Below the pieces are notes generated by a model, which searched no databases, was not told where the DNA came from, and saw only the letters and a list, made by a program, of their open reading frames with translations. The translations under genes were made by a program, and so were the position numbers. From positions 248,001-312,000 of the forward strand of contig NZ_PVBQ01000001.1 of assembly GCF_002980525.1 (NCBI RefSeq): DNA of 64,000 nt, written 5' to 3'. Shown in pieces: positions 50,426 through 58,696 of the stretch. Within the stretch, counting starts at the first letter, position 1. Each line of letters starts with the position of its first letter. The stretch is from Sphingobacterium haloxyli. Lineage in GTDB: Bacteria; Bacteroidota; Bacteroidia; Sphingobacteriales; Sphingobacteriaceae.

Positions 50426-51577
50426 TTAATCTACTAAGTAATCGTTCACAATTTTTTCATTATCCTGCCCTACTTTGGGTGCCGGTCTATCGGCATATAA
50501 CGGCGCTCCATCGATATAATAAACGCTACGAGTAGTTTTTAACTTCGTTCCATCTTGCAAAGCAACCTCCTGCGTCATACCTGCGCGCAGAAAACCCTCT
50601 TCTTGAAAAAAGCGGTGATAATCGTTTACTGGTCCGCACCAGATCCCGGCTGCTTCCAGAATTCCCGTCCATTCGTTGGTTGTTTTCTGAAGCAAGGCGT
50701 CGTTAAATTCCTGTAGTATTTGATCACGCTTTGAAAACCAAGCGGATGCATCGCGATATCGTTCGCTTGGTAACCCTACAATCTCTGCTATTTTTTGGAC
50801 GTTCCCCATGGCCAACGCCAAATAGCCGTCTGAGGTTTTATATACGCCATAAGGGGCACTTAAATAGGCATGTGCACCACCACGAACGGCGGATCGTTTC
50901 GGTAATTTTCGACCATCATTGAAATGCGTGGTCAGCACTTCGAATTGCATATCCAGTACCGACTCCAAAAGACTTACTTCCACCAATACACTTTGCTTCG
51001 TACGCGAACGCTTCAACAAGGCGGCTAAGATGCCTTGTGTCAGATGCGTTGCGCAATACATATCTACAACAGCCAAACCAAACGGTACCGGTCCGTCTTG
51101 ATCGCTTCCCGAAAGCCAGGCAAGGCCGGATAAAGACTGTACTAACAAGTCTTGCCCAGGCTTTTTGGCCCAAGGTCCTTCGTTTCCGTAGCCGGTTACC
51201 GTCGCATAGATAATCTTTGAATTAAGCGATTTTACACTTTCGTAATCCAATCCGATTTTTTCCATCACGCCGGGACGGAAATTATGCGTAATGACATCGG
51301 CCTGCTTTATCAACCGCTTGATAGCGGCCAAATCGCTATCATCCTTTAGGTTAGCAGCATACGACTCCTTATTCCGGTTAATCGTATGGAAGACCAGACT
51401 ACTATCGTCAACAAAAATATTTTTAATAGCGATCTGGCGTCCTCCCTCGCCCATGCCAGGGCGCTCAATTTTCACGACACGCGCGCCCAAATCCGCTAAA
51501 CGCAAACCAGCTGTGGGGCCTGCCATAAACTGGGAAAACTCCAGTACCAACAATCCCTCTAACGGTTTCTTATCCAT
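50426..51577 (-). CDS. CaiB/BaiF class III CoA-transferase, copy 2 (383 aa)
   Basis: A paralogue of the neighbouring transferase, with [55 protein letters not shown] and [13 protein letters not shown] carrying the catalytic Asp at about 172. [22 protein letters not shown] matches copy 1 nearly residue for residue. Both copies keep the catalytic Asp, so neither looks like a dead subunit. It overlaps the upstream solute-binding-fold gene by 8 bp. Class III transferases act on oxalate, carnitine, benzylsuccinate, malate and similar acids; nothing in the sequence selects one. Confidence 0.92.
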   Translation of the reverse strand: MDKKPLEGLLVLEFSQFMAGPTAGLRLADLGARVVKIERPGMGEGGRQIAIKNIFVDDSSLVFHTINRNKESYAANLKDDSDLAAIKRLIKQADVITHNFRPGVMEKIGLDYESVKSLNSKIIYATVTGYGNEGPWAKKPGQDLLVQSLSGLAWLSGSDQDGPVPFGLAVVDMYCATHLTQGILAALLKRSRTKQSVLVEVSLLESVLDMQFEVLTTHFNDGRKLPKRSAVRGGAHAYLSAPYGVYKTSDGYLALAMGNVQKIAEIVGLPSERYRDASAWFSKRDQILQEFNDALLQKTTNEWTGILEAAGIWCGPVNDYHRFFQEEGFLRAGMTQEVALQDGTKLKTTRSVYYIDGAPLYADRPAPKVGQDNEKIVNDYLVD

Positions 51578-52742
51578 GTGTCCTTTCCTCTACTAATGAT
51601 TCTCGATACATGCGATTTAATTCATCCAAAACGATCTTTTCACTGCCTCCATGCTTTAAATAATTCACCACGACATCGCCTGCATGATCTTGAAAATGCA
51701 GGTGTCCGTCATAACGGGGACGCAGGTAAGCGCGCTGCAGTGTAGGCAACGTATTGGTGAAGTAATCAGCCGTGGCCGCATTTACCCGTTCACTTTCCCA
51801 AGCACGCAAGTGACCAGGTTGTCCACCGTTTTCTACGTAAACTGTCTCCTGTATCTCTGGCGACGCGACGAACTGCGCGTACGCCATCGCTACGTCTATG
51901 TGCTTTCCTTGCGAAGACACGGCTAACCCGGCTCCGCCCAACGTGCTGACCATTGGTCCATCCTGTTCATTTAACGAAACTAAATCGTGAAAATGCAAAA
52001 GCTTCCGGGCATATCCTTGCCTGGAATAATTGGAGTACCCGTAAGCAAAAGGGCAATAAGCGATCTCGTCCTGCTGCGTCATATCTTCAAACACCTTGAA
52101 TGGGTTCTTTGTATAAAAACGGGTATCAAGATGGTCGGATAGGGATTTGAAAAGTTTCAAAACCATGCTGCCCGTTTCTTCGCTGACGACCCGCTCGTCG
52201 TATTGGCAAGGAGCTTCTCCCATAGAACAACAGAAGCCATAGAAACTCATTAATACATCAATCGGTAATAATGAAAATCCAACACGGCCCTTTTTCGCAA
52301 GCGCGAGAAGGTCGTCAAAGGTACGCGGAAGTGCTAGGCCCATCTGTTGTAAAAGGTCAGGGCGACTTGCCGCCACCGGCGTTGCCGCATCTGTGGGAAG
52401 CGCCCATTGTTTTCCCTCAAAATTATAGCTGGCATACGATTGCCCTACACTATTATCTCGCTGGTCTGCCAAGAAATCCGCTGGCAAAAAATCATCAAAA
52501 GCCGCGAGCATACCTTTTGCGGCAGCATGTCCGGTCCATGGATGGTCAATGACCATCAGGTCGTATTCCTTCGCTAAATCCGTAACCGACTTATCCGCAA
52601 ACTCTTGTAATGTACGCTTCTTCCAAACGATTTCGACTTCTGGGTGTAACTCTTCAAAACGTTGCGCAGTAGCAACCATCGGCACAAATCCTCTCGTATG
52701 CCCCCATGTAATCCCTTTCAGTTGGATTTTCTCTTTCATCAT
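51570..52742 (-). CDS. Solute-binding-fold protein without signal peptide, second type (390 aa)
   Basis: Again a maltose-binding-like fold: IQLKGITWGHTRGFVPMVAT at the start, RFEELHPEVEIVWKKRTLQ, EYDLMVIDHPWTGHAAAKGM, QWALPTDAATPVAASRPDLL, TFDDLLALAKKGRVGFSLLP and LGGAGLAVSSQGKHIDVAMA. The N-terminus MMKEKIQ runs straight into the first strand, so the protein should stay in the cytoplasm. It is divergent from the other solute-binding protein (48065-49288), so this is not a recent duplication. First gene after SusD (41 bp), and its end overlaps CoA-transferase copy 2 by 8 bp. Confidence 0.82.
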   Translation of the reverse strand: MMKEKIQLKGITWGHTRGFVPMVATAQRFEELHPEVEIVWKKRTLQEFADKSVTDLAKEYDLMVIDHPWTGHAAAKGMLAAFDDFLPADFLADQRDNSVGQSYASYNFEGKQWALPTDAATPVAASRPDLLQQMGLALPRTFDDLLALAKKGRVGFSLLPIDVLMSFYGFCCSMGEAPCQYDERVVSEETGSMVLKLFKSLSDHLDTRFYTKNPFKVFEDMTQQDEIAYCPFAYGYSNYSRQGYARKLLHFHDLVSLNEQDGPMVSTLGGAGLAVSSQGKHIDVAMAYAQFVASPEIQETVYVENGGQPGHLRAWESERVNAATADYFTNTLPTLQRAYLRPRYDGHLHFQDHAGDVVVNYLKHGGSEKIVLDELNRMYRESLVEERTHG

Positions 52743-52783
52743 GTATTAAAATTATTGTTTTTTTCTCGTATTACAACGGGATA

Positions 52784-54349
52784 CTATCTGTATCCCTCAT
52801 TTTGCTCTAGTTGTGGATTATTATCCAATTCTGTAATGCTGAACGGCAATCGATAATTGTGTTCTTTAAACACGTACGACACACCAGACGGATTTTTCAA
52901 TGTTGGCAACAACATATGTGCTATTTTCCAACGCTTTAAATCGTTATATCGGTGTCCCTCCAACGCAAATTCTATGCGTCGTTCATGTCGGATATAATCG
53001 CGTAACTTATCTTTCGAATTATATTTTGCTCTATCCACCTCAGGCAGGTCTACGCCGCTTCGCCCCCGAACTCGATTAAGTTGGTTATACACCGCATCCA
53101 AAGGTCCGTCCAGCTCATTAACAGCCTCAGCATACATCAATATAATATCGGCATAACGAAGATGGATATAGTCTTGATCTGACTGACGGGCCGTCTCGTT
53201 TACGAACGGTAAACGACGCAAATCTACCCATTTTTTTGTATGAAATCCGGTATACGTATTGTAAATCTCACCGGTTTCCCCAGTAACCGGGTTTACCCAC
53301 TCATCACCCGGTAACTTGACAGTAGCATAAAGTCGCGGATCTCTATTTCGGTAGGGGTTTTCGGCATCATAATATGCAGATTCCTCGGGGAGCTTACCGT
53401 CTTTCATTTCATATGCGTCAACTAAGTTCTTGTAGGGTTGCATCAGCGCAAACCAACCCAGTTCGATATCCAATCCACCTGCCCCCGGACGGAGGCGGTG
53501 TACACTATTCGGTGCCAAGTATTGTGTAGCAAACATAATCTCCCGGCTTACGGAAGCTTTCGCCTGGCCATCTGTCGTGAACAGATCTTCATAGCTGTCC
53601 GCCAATGAAAATGTATTATCAGCAATAATTTCTTCCAGTAGGGTACGCGCCGCTTGCCAATTTTGTTGTGTCATATACACCCGTGCTTTGATGCCTTGCG
53701 CACTCGCTTTAACTGCATGTCCTTTATAAAGCCCTGTTGGTAAATGTGCTATCGCAAAATCCAAATCTTCATGAATAAATGCATAGACTTCTTCCTCTGT
53801 AGATTTTTGAATGCGTATGTCCTCCAACTTCGTTAGAAAATTACGGTACACGACTACACCACCAAAAGACTGTACCAAATCAAAATATGCTAACGCACGT
53901 AAAAACCGCGCCTCCGCTTTATACACATTGACAATCTGTTCTGAGAGCAGTGCTCTATCCACATTATCGAGGAAATAATTGGCACTAGAGATTAATTTGT
54001 AAGGCGTGCTATATATATTAGGCAACGCACCACCCAGTCCCGGTGAAATACCACCGGTAGTCATGACATTTAGATTCGACTGTGTGTTGTTGCCAGGATC
54101 TGCGAAAGCGTTGTCCGTGAGGGCATCAAGATACACTCGCTCATAGCCCAGAAAATTTTCCTGCAAACGATAATACACTCCCGCCAATGCCGTTTCTACA
54201 TCTTTTTGGCTCGTCCAAAAAACCTCATTTGAGACACTATTTTTAGGATTCTTATCCAAAAAATCCTTATTACAGCTTCCTCCGAACATCATAATGGAAG
54301 CGACCATTGCTAATATTAATATTTTAAAACCTTTCATGGTTAAATTCAT
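52784..54349 (-). CDS. SusD/RagB-family outer-membrane substrate-binding lipoprotein (521 aa)
   Basis: The start is put at the ATG at 54349 (MNLTMKGFKILILAMVASIM), with an ATG at 54337 as alternative; a longer frame from 54514 runs into susC and has no signal before residue 56. The lipobox is FGGSCNKDFLDKNP, typical of SusD. TSQKDVETALAGVYYRLQ, EARFLRALAYFDLVQSFGGV and the C-terminal IRHERRIEFALEGHRYNDLK are family hallmarks. It caps the SusC barrel at 54369-57491, which is immediately upstream. The pair binds and imports an oligosaccharide. This is the only complete SusCD pair in the window. Confidence 0.93.
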   Translation of the reverse strand: MNLTMKGFKILILAMVASIMMFGGSCNKDFLDKNPKNSVSNEVFWTSQKDVETALAGVYYRLQENFLGYERVYLDALTDNAFADPGNNTQSNLNVMTTGGISPGLGGALPNIYSTPYKLISSANYFLDNVDRALLSEQIVNVYKAEARFLRALAYFDLVQSFGGVVVYRNFLTKLEDIRIQKSTEEEVYAFIHEDLDFAIAHLPTGLYKGHAVKASAQGIKARVYMTQQNWQAARTLLEEIIADNTFSLADSYEDLFTTDGQAKASVSREIMFATQYLAPNSVHRLRPGAGGLDIELGWFALMQPYKNLVDAYEMKDGKLPEESAYYDAENPYRNRDPRLYATVKLPGDEWVNPVTGETGEIYNTYTGFHTKKWVDLRRLPFVNETARQSDQDYIHLRYADIILMYAEAVNELDGPLDAVYNQLNRVRGRSGVDLPEVDRAKYNSKDKLRDYIRHERRIEFALEGHRYNDLKRWKIAHMLLPTLKNPSGVSYVFKEHNYRLPFSITELDNNPQLEQNEGYR

Positions 54350-54368
54350 TTGAGTAAGTACTTTTTTA

Positions 54369-57300
54369 CTAAAACCTGATGTTAGCCCCGATATTAAAAA
54401 TCCGAGCCTGTGGATATTGGGCAAAATTACCTGAAGTAGAGGAACGTTCGGGATCCGCACCCTTATAGTCGGTGATGGTAAAGACATTATCTGCCGAAAC
54501 ATAAATCTGTGCACCTTTCAATTTTGCAGATTCCAGCCAGTTCGATGGTACGTCATAAGACAGCATCAGATTTTTTAACCGCAGATAAGAGGCATCGCGT
54601 AAATAATAGGTAGAACCCTTATAAGCTGCCACACCATTATATCCAGCTACATAAACCGCGGGTAATTCGTTGCTTCTATTCTCAGGCGTCCACGCATTCC
54701 GCCATTCGGTCGTCGGCGATGTTCCTTGCATAAACGGATCAATACCCCAATTCTCTACTCTATTTTTTAACCCATCAACACCCTGAAAAAATGCGCTCAG
54801 GTTAAAGCTTTTATAACCTACATTTAGCCCAAATGAATACATGTAGTTCGGATAAGCGCCACCTACCACGACACGATCATTGGCATCGACTACCCCATCA
54901 CCGTTAATATCTTTCATCTTCAGATCCCCCGCTTGCGGATTAGGGTTTAGCTCGTGTGCTGGAACGTTGGCGCCGGGCAAAACATCTTCTTCTTGAAAGA
55001 TACCATCCCATACATACAGGTAATGTGCATCATACGCGTGACCAACCTCACGAATACGGGTTCCATAATTGGGCACACGAATATGCAACAATTCATTACG
55101 TGCCGTCGAGATCATACCGTTCACACTATAGGATACGTCTCCGATACGATTATGATGCGCTAACGCAAGTTCGACGCCTCTGTTTCGCATTTTTCCGTCA
55201 TTGGTTACGGGGCTCTCTAACCCAAGACTTGCTGGTACTGGTTGTCGAGCCAAAATATCATAAGCAGTTTTGTTAAACCAATCAAAGTTTATCTCCAATA
55301 AGCGGTTTTTTGTTGCAAAATCAAACCCGACGTTAAATACATTTGTCGATTCCCACTTTAGGCTTTCGTCATTAAATACGTTAACTACAGCACCAGAACT
55401 TAGTTGTTCATTATCGAACGAATAATAAATATCCCTTAGCGTGAGGTTATTGTGATAAGCGTAAGCTCCGATATCTTGATTCCCAAGAATTCCATACGAA
55501 GCCCGCAGTTTCAACTGTGACACCCACGGCAAAGCTTCTTGGACAAAGTCTTCGCGAGAAGCCATCCATGCACCCGAGAAAGACGGAAAAACACCCCAGC
55601 GATATCCAGGTGACACTTTGGAAGTCCCATCATAGCGTAAATTAGATTCGAAAAAATACTTTTCATTGTAATTGTAACCTACGCGTCCAAAAACAGACTG
55701 CAGGGCCCACTCGGATGGTGTAATCACGCCCGGCAAGCGCGGGTGGTTAAAGTATAAGGTCTCACCAGACGGCAGATAGCCTGTCAAATCATCTAAGTCA
55801 GGATAAACGCCCGAAGTCCTCCGTCCCCTCAAGCTCTGCGTTCGATACGAAATCTGCTCATAGCCCGCTAAGGCTGAAAAATTGTGGTCACTCCCAAATG
55901 TCGTATTGTAATTTAAAACCGAATAAATGGTGGGAGTCAATGTTTTTGTATATTGATCGGTCACGCCTAATATATCGGGACCAAAAGTTGACCGTCTGTA
56001 GTCTCCTGTCTGCGGGTCGCGTTCCTGCAGCAGGAACGCATCATAGGGAACTTGGTGCATCTTGTAAAACTGGTCTTCATAATTTAGCGCAAATTTTGTT
56101 GTCCATACCAAGTCTTTAAAAGGTGTTACATCGATAAAGGCTTGAGCATTCACGTTATAATCTCTTGTAAGCTGATTGCCCATCGCGTAATATTCTTGTG
56201 GGTTACGGTTTCTACCTTCACGTTCATATGCTCTGGAAACTACCCGACCACTGCCGTCTGGTAAAAAAGGGCCGTATAGGGGTCCTGAAGCATAAATAGC
56301 CAGTGCCATATTTTCTCCCGTGAATGGAGGCTCCCGTCTGTCACGATACGTGGCGTTTACGATGGTTCCAACTTTAACGTAGTCCGAAAGTTCATTCGTA
56401 TAATTCAACAGGGCATTGTAGCGTTTAAAGTCATACCCTTTAATCATCGCTTTCTGGTCAAGATAGCCCAAAGAAAGATTAAACGAATTCTTTTCGCCCC
56501 CGCCATTTATGGATAAATTATGATTATGTGTTGTGGACGGATTAATATAATGATCTACGGCGTCAAAGTTTGGATATTGCCCCCTATCTGTCGCATTTCG
56601 GTATGCATCTATCTGTACTGGATCAAACTTGAACTCTATGCCCGAACGTGCGGCAGCTGCATTATACATTTCCATGTATTCCGCCGAATTGGTAATAAAG
56701 TCTGGCAATGCCGTGGGGGTATGTCGTGCTACATTCACGCGATAACTCACCGAAGTCGCTCCTTTTTTTCCGGTTTTGGTGGTGACCAGGATGACACCAT
56801 TTGCGGCTCTCGATCCATAGATCGCTGCTGACGATGCATCTTTTAGTACCGTAATATTTTCAATATCGTCGGGCGATAGCGTATTTAGGGATCCAGCGAC
56901 ACCATCGATTAAAACCAACGGGGCTGTACTTCCCCCAAACGATCCCCGTCCGCGTATCAATAAATTGGGATTATCCCGACCTGGTTCCCCTGAAGGCTGG
57001 GTTACCTGTAAACCTGGGATCCTACCCTGTAGCATATTGGCAGCATTAGGTACAGGCCGCTCTGTAAGCGTTTTTCCGTCGACGGTCGCAAGCGCACCAG
57101 AGACGTGGGATCGGCGTTGCACACCATAGCCGACGACGACGACTTCATCTAACGTCGCTCCATCCTCCTCTAGCACCACCGTCAATTCCGTATCTGCCGT
57201 TACGGACACCGTCTTGGGCGTGTGTCCAATAGCCGAAAACACAACATTCCCTGGCGCCGTCAAACGAACGTTGAATCGTCCGTCCTGACCAGCCGATGTT

Positions 57301-57491
57301 TCTGCACCTCCATACTGAACGGTTGCTCCCGCGATCGCGCCCCCCGAGGAAGACAGTACCTGCCCCCTGACATTAATAAAATCTTGTGTTTGCTCTATGA
57401 CTCCGTTAGCCATACTGAGTACAGGGATAGCAACGCTCCATGCCATAGCGCATGTCGCATACAAAAGCCATCTTTTTGTTGATGTTACCAT
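54369..57491 (-). CDS. SusC/RagA-family TonB-dependent outer-membrane transporter (1040 aa)
   Basis: Signal peptide about 1-30 (MVTSTKRWLLYATCAMAWSV), a carboxypeptidase-regulatory-like domain (about 38-110), the TonB-box region LDEVVVVGYGVQRR (about 114-127), the plug domain (LLIRGRGSFGGSTAPLVLID and VLKDASSAAIYGSRAANGVI) and a barrel ending with the aromatic IFNIGANIRF. Length is normal for the family. It shows the SusC-specific plug sequence, so it is not a siderophore receptor. It heads the operon SusC-SusD-SBP-CoA-transferases-SBP-oxidoreductase-MaoC-permease, and is divergent from the IclR gene across a 419-bp region with four tandem repeats. Confidence 0.95.
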   Translation of the reverse strand: MVTSTKRWLLYATCAMAWSVAIPVLSMANGVIEQTQDFINVRGQVLSSSGGAIAGATVQYGGAETSAGQDGRFNVRLTAPGNVVFSAIGHTPKTVSVTADTELTVVLEEDGATLDEVVVVGYGVQRRSHVSGALATVDGKTLTERPVPNAANMLQGRIPGLQVTQPSGEPGRDNPNLLIRGRGSFGGSTAPLVLIDGVAGSLNTLSPDDIENITVLKDASSAAIYGSRAANGVILVTTKTGKKGATSVSYRVNVARHTPTALPDFITNSAEYMEMYNAAAARSGIEFKFDPVQIDAYRNATDRGQYPNFDAVDHYINPSTTHNHNLSINGGGEKNSFNLSLGYLDQKAMIKGYDFKRYNALLNYTNELSDYVKVGTIVNATYRDRREPPFTGENMALAIYASGPLYGPFLPDGSGRVVSRAYEREGRNRNPQEYYAMGNQLTRDYNVNAQAFIDVTPFKDLVWTTKFALNYEDQFYKMHQVPYDAFLLQERDPQTGDYRRSTFGPDILGVTDQYTKTLTPTIYSVLNYNTTFGSDHNFSALAGYEQISYRTQSLRGRRTSGVYPDLDDLTGYLPSGETLYFNHPRLPGVITPSEWALQSVFGRVGYNYNEKYFFESNLRYDGTSKVSPGYRWGVFPSFSGAWMASREDFVQEALPWVSQLKLRASYGILGNQDIGAYAYHNNLTLRDIYYSFDNEQLSSGAVVNVFNDESLKWESTNVFNVGFDFATKNRLLEINFDWFNKTAYDILARQPVPASLGLESPVTNDGKMRNRGVELALAHHNRIGDVSYSVNGMISTARNELLHIRVPNYGTRIREVGHAYDAHYLYVWDGIFQEEDVLPGANVPAHELNPNPQAGDLKMKDINGDGVVDANDRVVVGGAYPNYMYSFGLNVGYKSFNLSAFFQGVDGLKNRVENWGIDPFMQGTSPTTEWRNAWTPENRSNELPAVYVAGYNGVAAYKGSTYYLRDASYLRLKNLMLSYDVPSNWLESAKLKGAQIYVSADNVFTITDYKGADPERSSTSGNFAQYPQARIFNIGANIRF

Positions 57492-57568
57492 AATTAAACG
57501 TGTTTATAATTTTACTCCCCTTGTTTTCGAAATGTGAAACACACCGGAAAACATTGATTTATAATATT

Positions 57569-57576
57569 CAAATATA
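57569..57576 (-). promoter_or_regulatory. -7 promoter box TATATTTG of the susCD operon
   Basis: On the minus strand TATATTTG is an exact match to the Bacteroidota TAnnTTTG box, 78 bp before the susC start. No clear TTTG -33 box is seen at the expected distance, which may mean an activator is needed. Confidence 0.5.
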
Positions 57577-57719
57577 AATATAACATTTGAATATGAAAAT
57601 AATCTACCTTTTCTTTCTAATAAGAAATCACTTCTTCGGTCTCTCCTCTTTTGACGTCGATGACAAGTTCATTGATAAATCAGTTTTCCCATTTTTATAT
57701 TTAGGATATCATAGGGGTT

Positions 57720-57763
57720 TTGTTCGGACTTTGTTCGGACTTTGTTCGGACCTCGTTCGGATA
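57720..57763. repeat. Four tandem 11-bp repeats, TTGTTCGGACT type
   Basis: Units are TTGTTCGGACT, TTGTTCGGACT, TTGTTCGGACC and TCGTTCGGATA, with an exact 11-bp period for 44 bp. GTTCGGA is invariant in all four. They occupy the middle of the gap between divergent susC and iclR, on the same DNA-helix face per unit, which fits a cooperative regulator-binding array. An open frame running through them (57587-57850) has no protein-like features. Confidence 0.8.
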
Positions 57764-57798
57764 AAAACGACTAAAGTGCATATTAATTACGAAGTACA

Positions 57799-57830
57799 TT
57801 TGTTTAAAACACATTTGATTAGTAAGTTTG
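57799..57830 (+). promoter_or_regulatory. Promoter of the IclR gene, TTTG-N20-TAAGTTTG
   Basis: TTTG at 57799-57802 and TAAGTTTG at 57823-57830 are separated by 20 bp, an exact Bacteroidota sigma-ABfr promoter. Transcription would begin about 75 bp before the ATG at 57911. A second TAnnTTTG (TACATTTG) overlaps the -33 element at 57795-57802. Confidence 0.7.
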
Positions 57831-57910
57831 ATAAAACTGTTGTCATTTGATAGAAGAAGCTTACCACACTTTTTTTATCTTTAGCGTCATTAGTGGTTAA
57901 TTAATATCTC

Positions 57911-58696
57911 ATGTCGTCAAACAGTTCCGATAAATACAAAGCACCGGCACTCGAAAAGGGTCTGGCCATCATCGAATACCTCGCGTTACAACCATCGGCT
58001 CAATCGCAGTCAGAGATTGCTACCGGGTTGCAAAGAAGCCCAAATGAGATCTATCGTATGCTCGCGTCTTTAGAAGCACGGGGATATATACATCGTGACG
58101 CCATTTCGTCTAAATATTCCCTGACACTCAAACTTTACTATCTATCCCATCGCCATTCCTTCGTAGAAAAATTGCGTTCGGCAGCATTGCAACCGATGAG
58201 ACAGGCCTCGGCTACTATACAGCAGCCTGGCCATCTTTCAATATTGTTCAATGACAAAGTACTAGTAGTAGCCTACAGCAAAAGTCCACGGCCAATAGCC
58301 GTGATGATTGAGGAAGGGAATTTATACAACATGTTGACCACAGCTTCGGGCAAGACTTTACTTAGCTTTTTGGATGATAATAATAGAGAACAGATATTGC
58401 ATCAAAATTCGAGTTATCAAAAACTATCCAAAACTCAAAAAAGAGATTTCCAAAAAGAACTCATACACATCAAGAAACAGGGCTACACCGAAATGCCCAG
58501 TTCATATGCGCAAGGAATCGTTGATTTTTCTGTACCTATCGGTCACGCACCGTCCGGCATTACCGCTTGCCTTACTGTTTCGAAGCTGCTCACGCTAGCG
58601 GATGAAAATGAACCTTCGCACGATGACATTATTCAAGCATTACGCACCTGTAAAAAAGAAATTGAAAGCAATCTGGGGCTGGTGTCCCTGCCTTAA
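57911..58696 (+). CDS. IclR-family transcriptional regulator (261 aa)
   Basis: The N-terminal winged helix (about 10-75) reads APALEKGLAIIEYLALQPSA, SEIATGLQRSPNEIYRMLAS and LEARGYIHRD. The effector domain (about 90-255) has PGHLSILFNDKVLVVAYSKS, LLTTASGKTLLSFL, GYTEMPSSYAQGIVDFSVPI and the GITACLTVS strand. IclR proteins typically sense small organic acids, sugars acids or aromatic acids and often control divergent genes. That agrees with control of the susC operon with its CoA-transferases, and perhaps the minus-strand GH105 operon as well. Its end overlaps the end of the convergent GH105-like gene by 4 bp (shared TTAA). Confidence 0.9.
   Translation: MSSNSSDKYKAPALEKGLAIIEYLALQPSAQSQSEIATGLQRSPNEIYRMLASLEARGYIHRDAISSKYSLTLKLYYLSHRHSFVEKLRSAALQPMRQASATIQQPGHLSILFNDKVLVVAYSKSPRPIAVMIEEGNLYNMLTTASGKTLLSFLDDNNREQILHQNSSYQKLSKTQKRDFQKELIHIKKQGYTEMPSSYAQGIVDFSVPIGHAPSGITACLTVSKLLTLADENEPSHDDIIQALRTCKKEIESNLGLVSLP

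Noticed and set aside
48065..52742. Annotation of the two solute-binding proteins as ABC importer components
   Set aside because: There is no signal peptide, permease or ATPase in the window, so I describe only the fold.
57720..57763. CRISPR array
   Set aside because: The repeat unit is 11 bp with no spacers and no cas genes, so it is a tandem repeat, not a CRISPR.
57587..57850. Open frame of 87 codons between susC and iclR
   Set aside because: It runs through the 11-bp repeats and the iclR promoter boxes, has low-complexity composition and no recognisable domain. Promoter evidence explains the region better.
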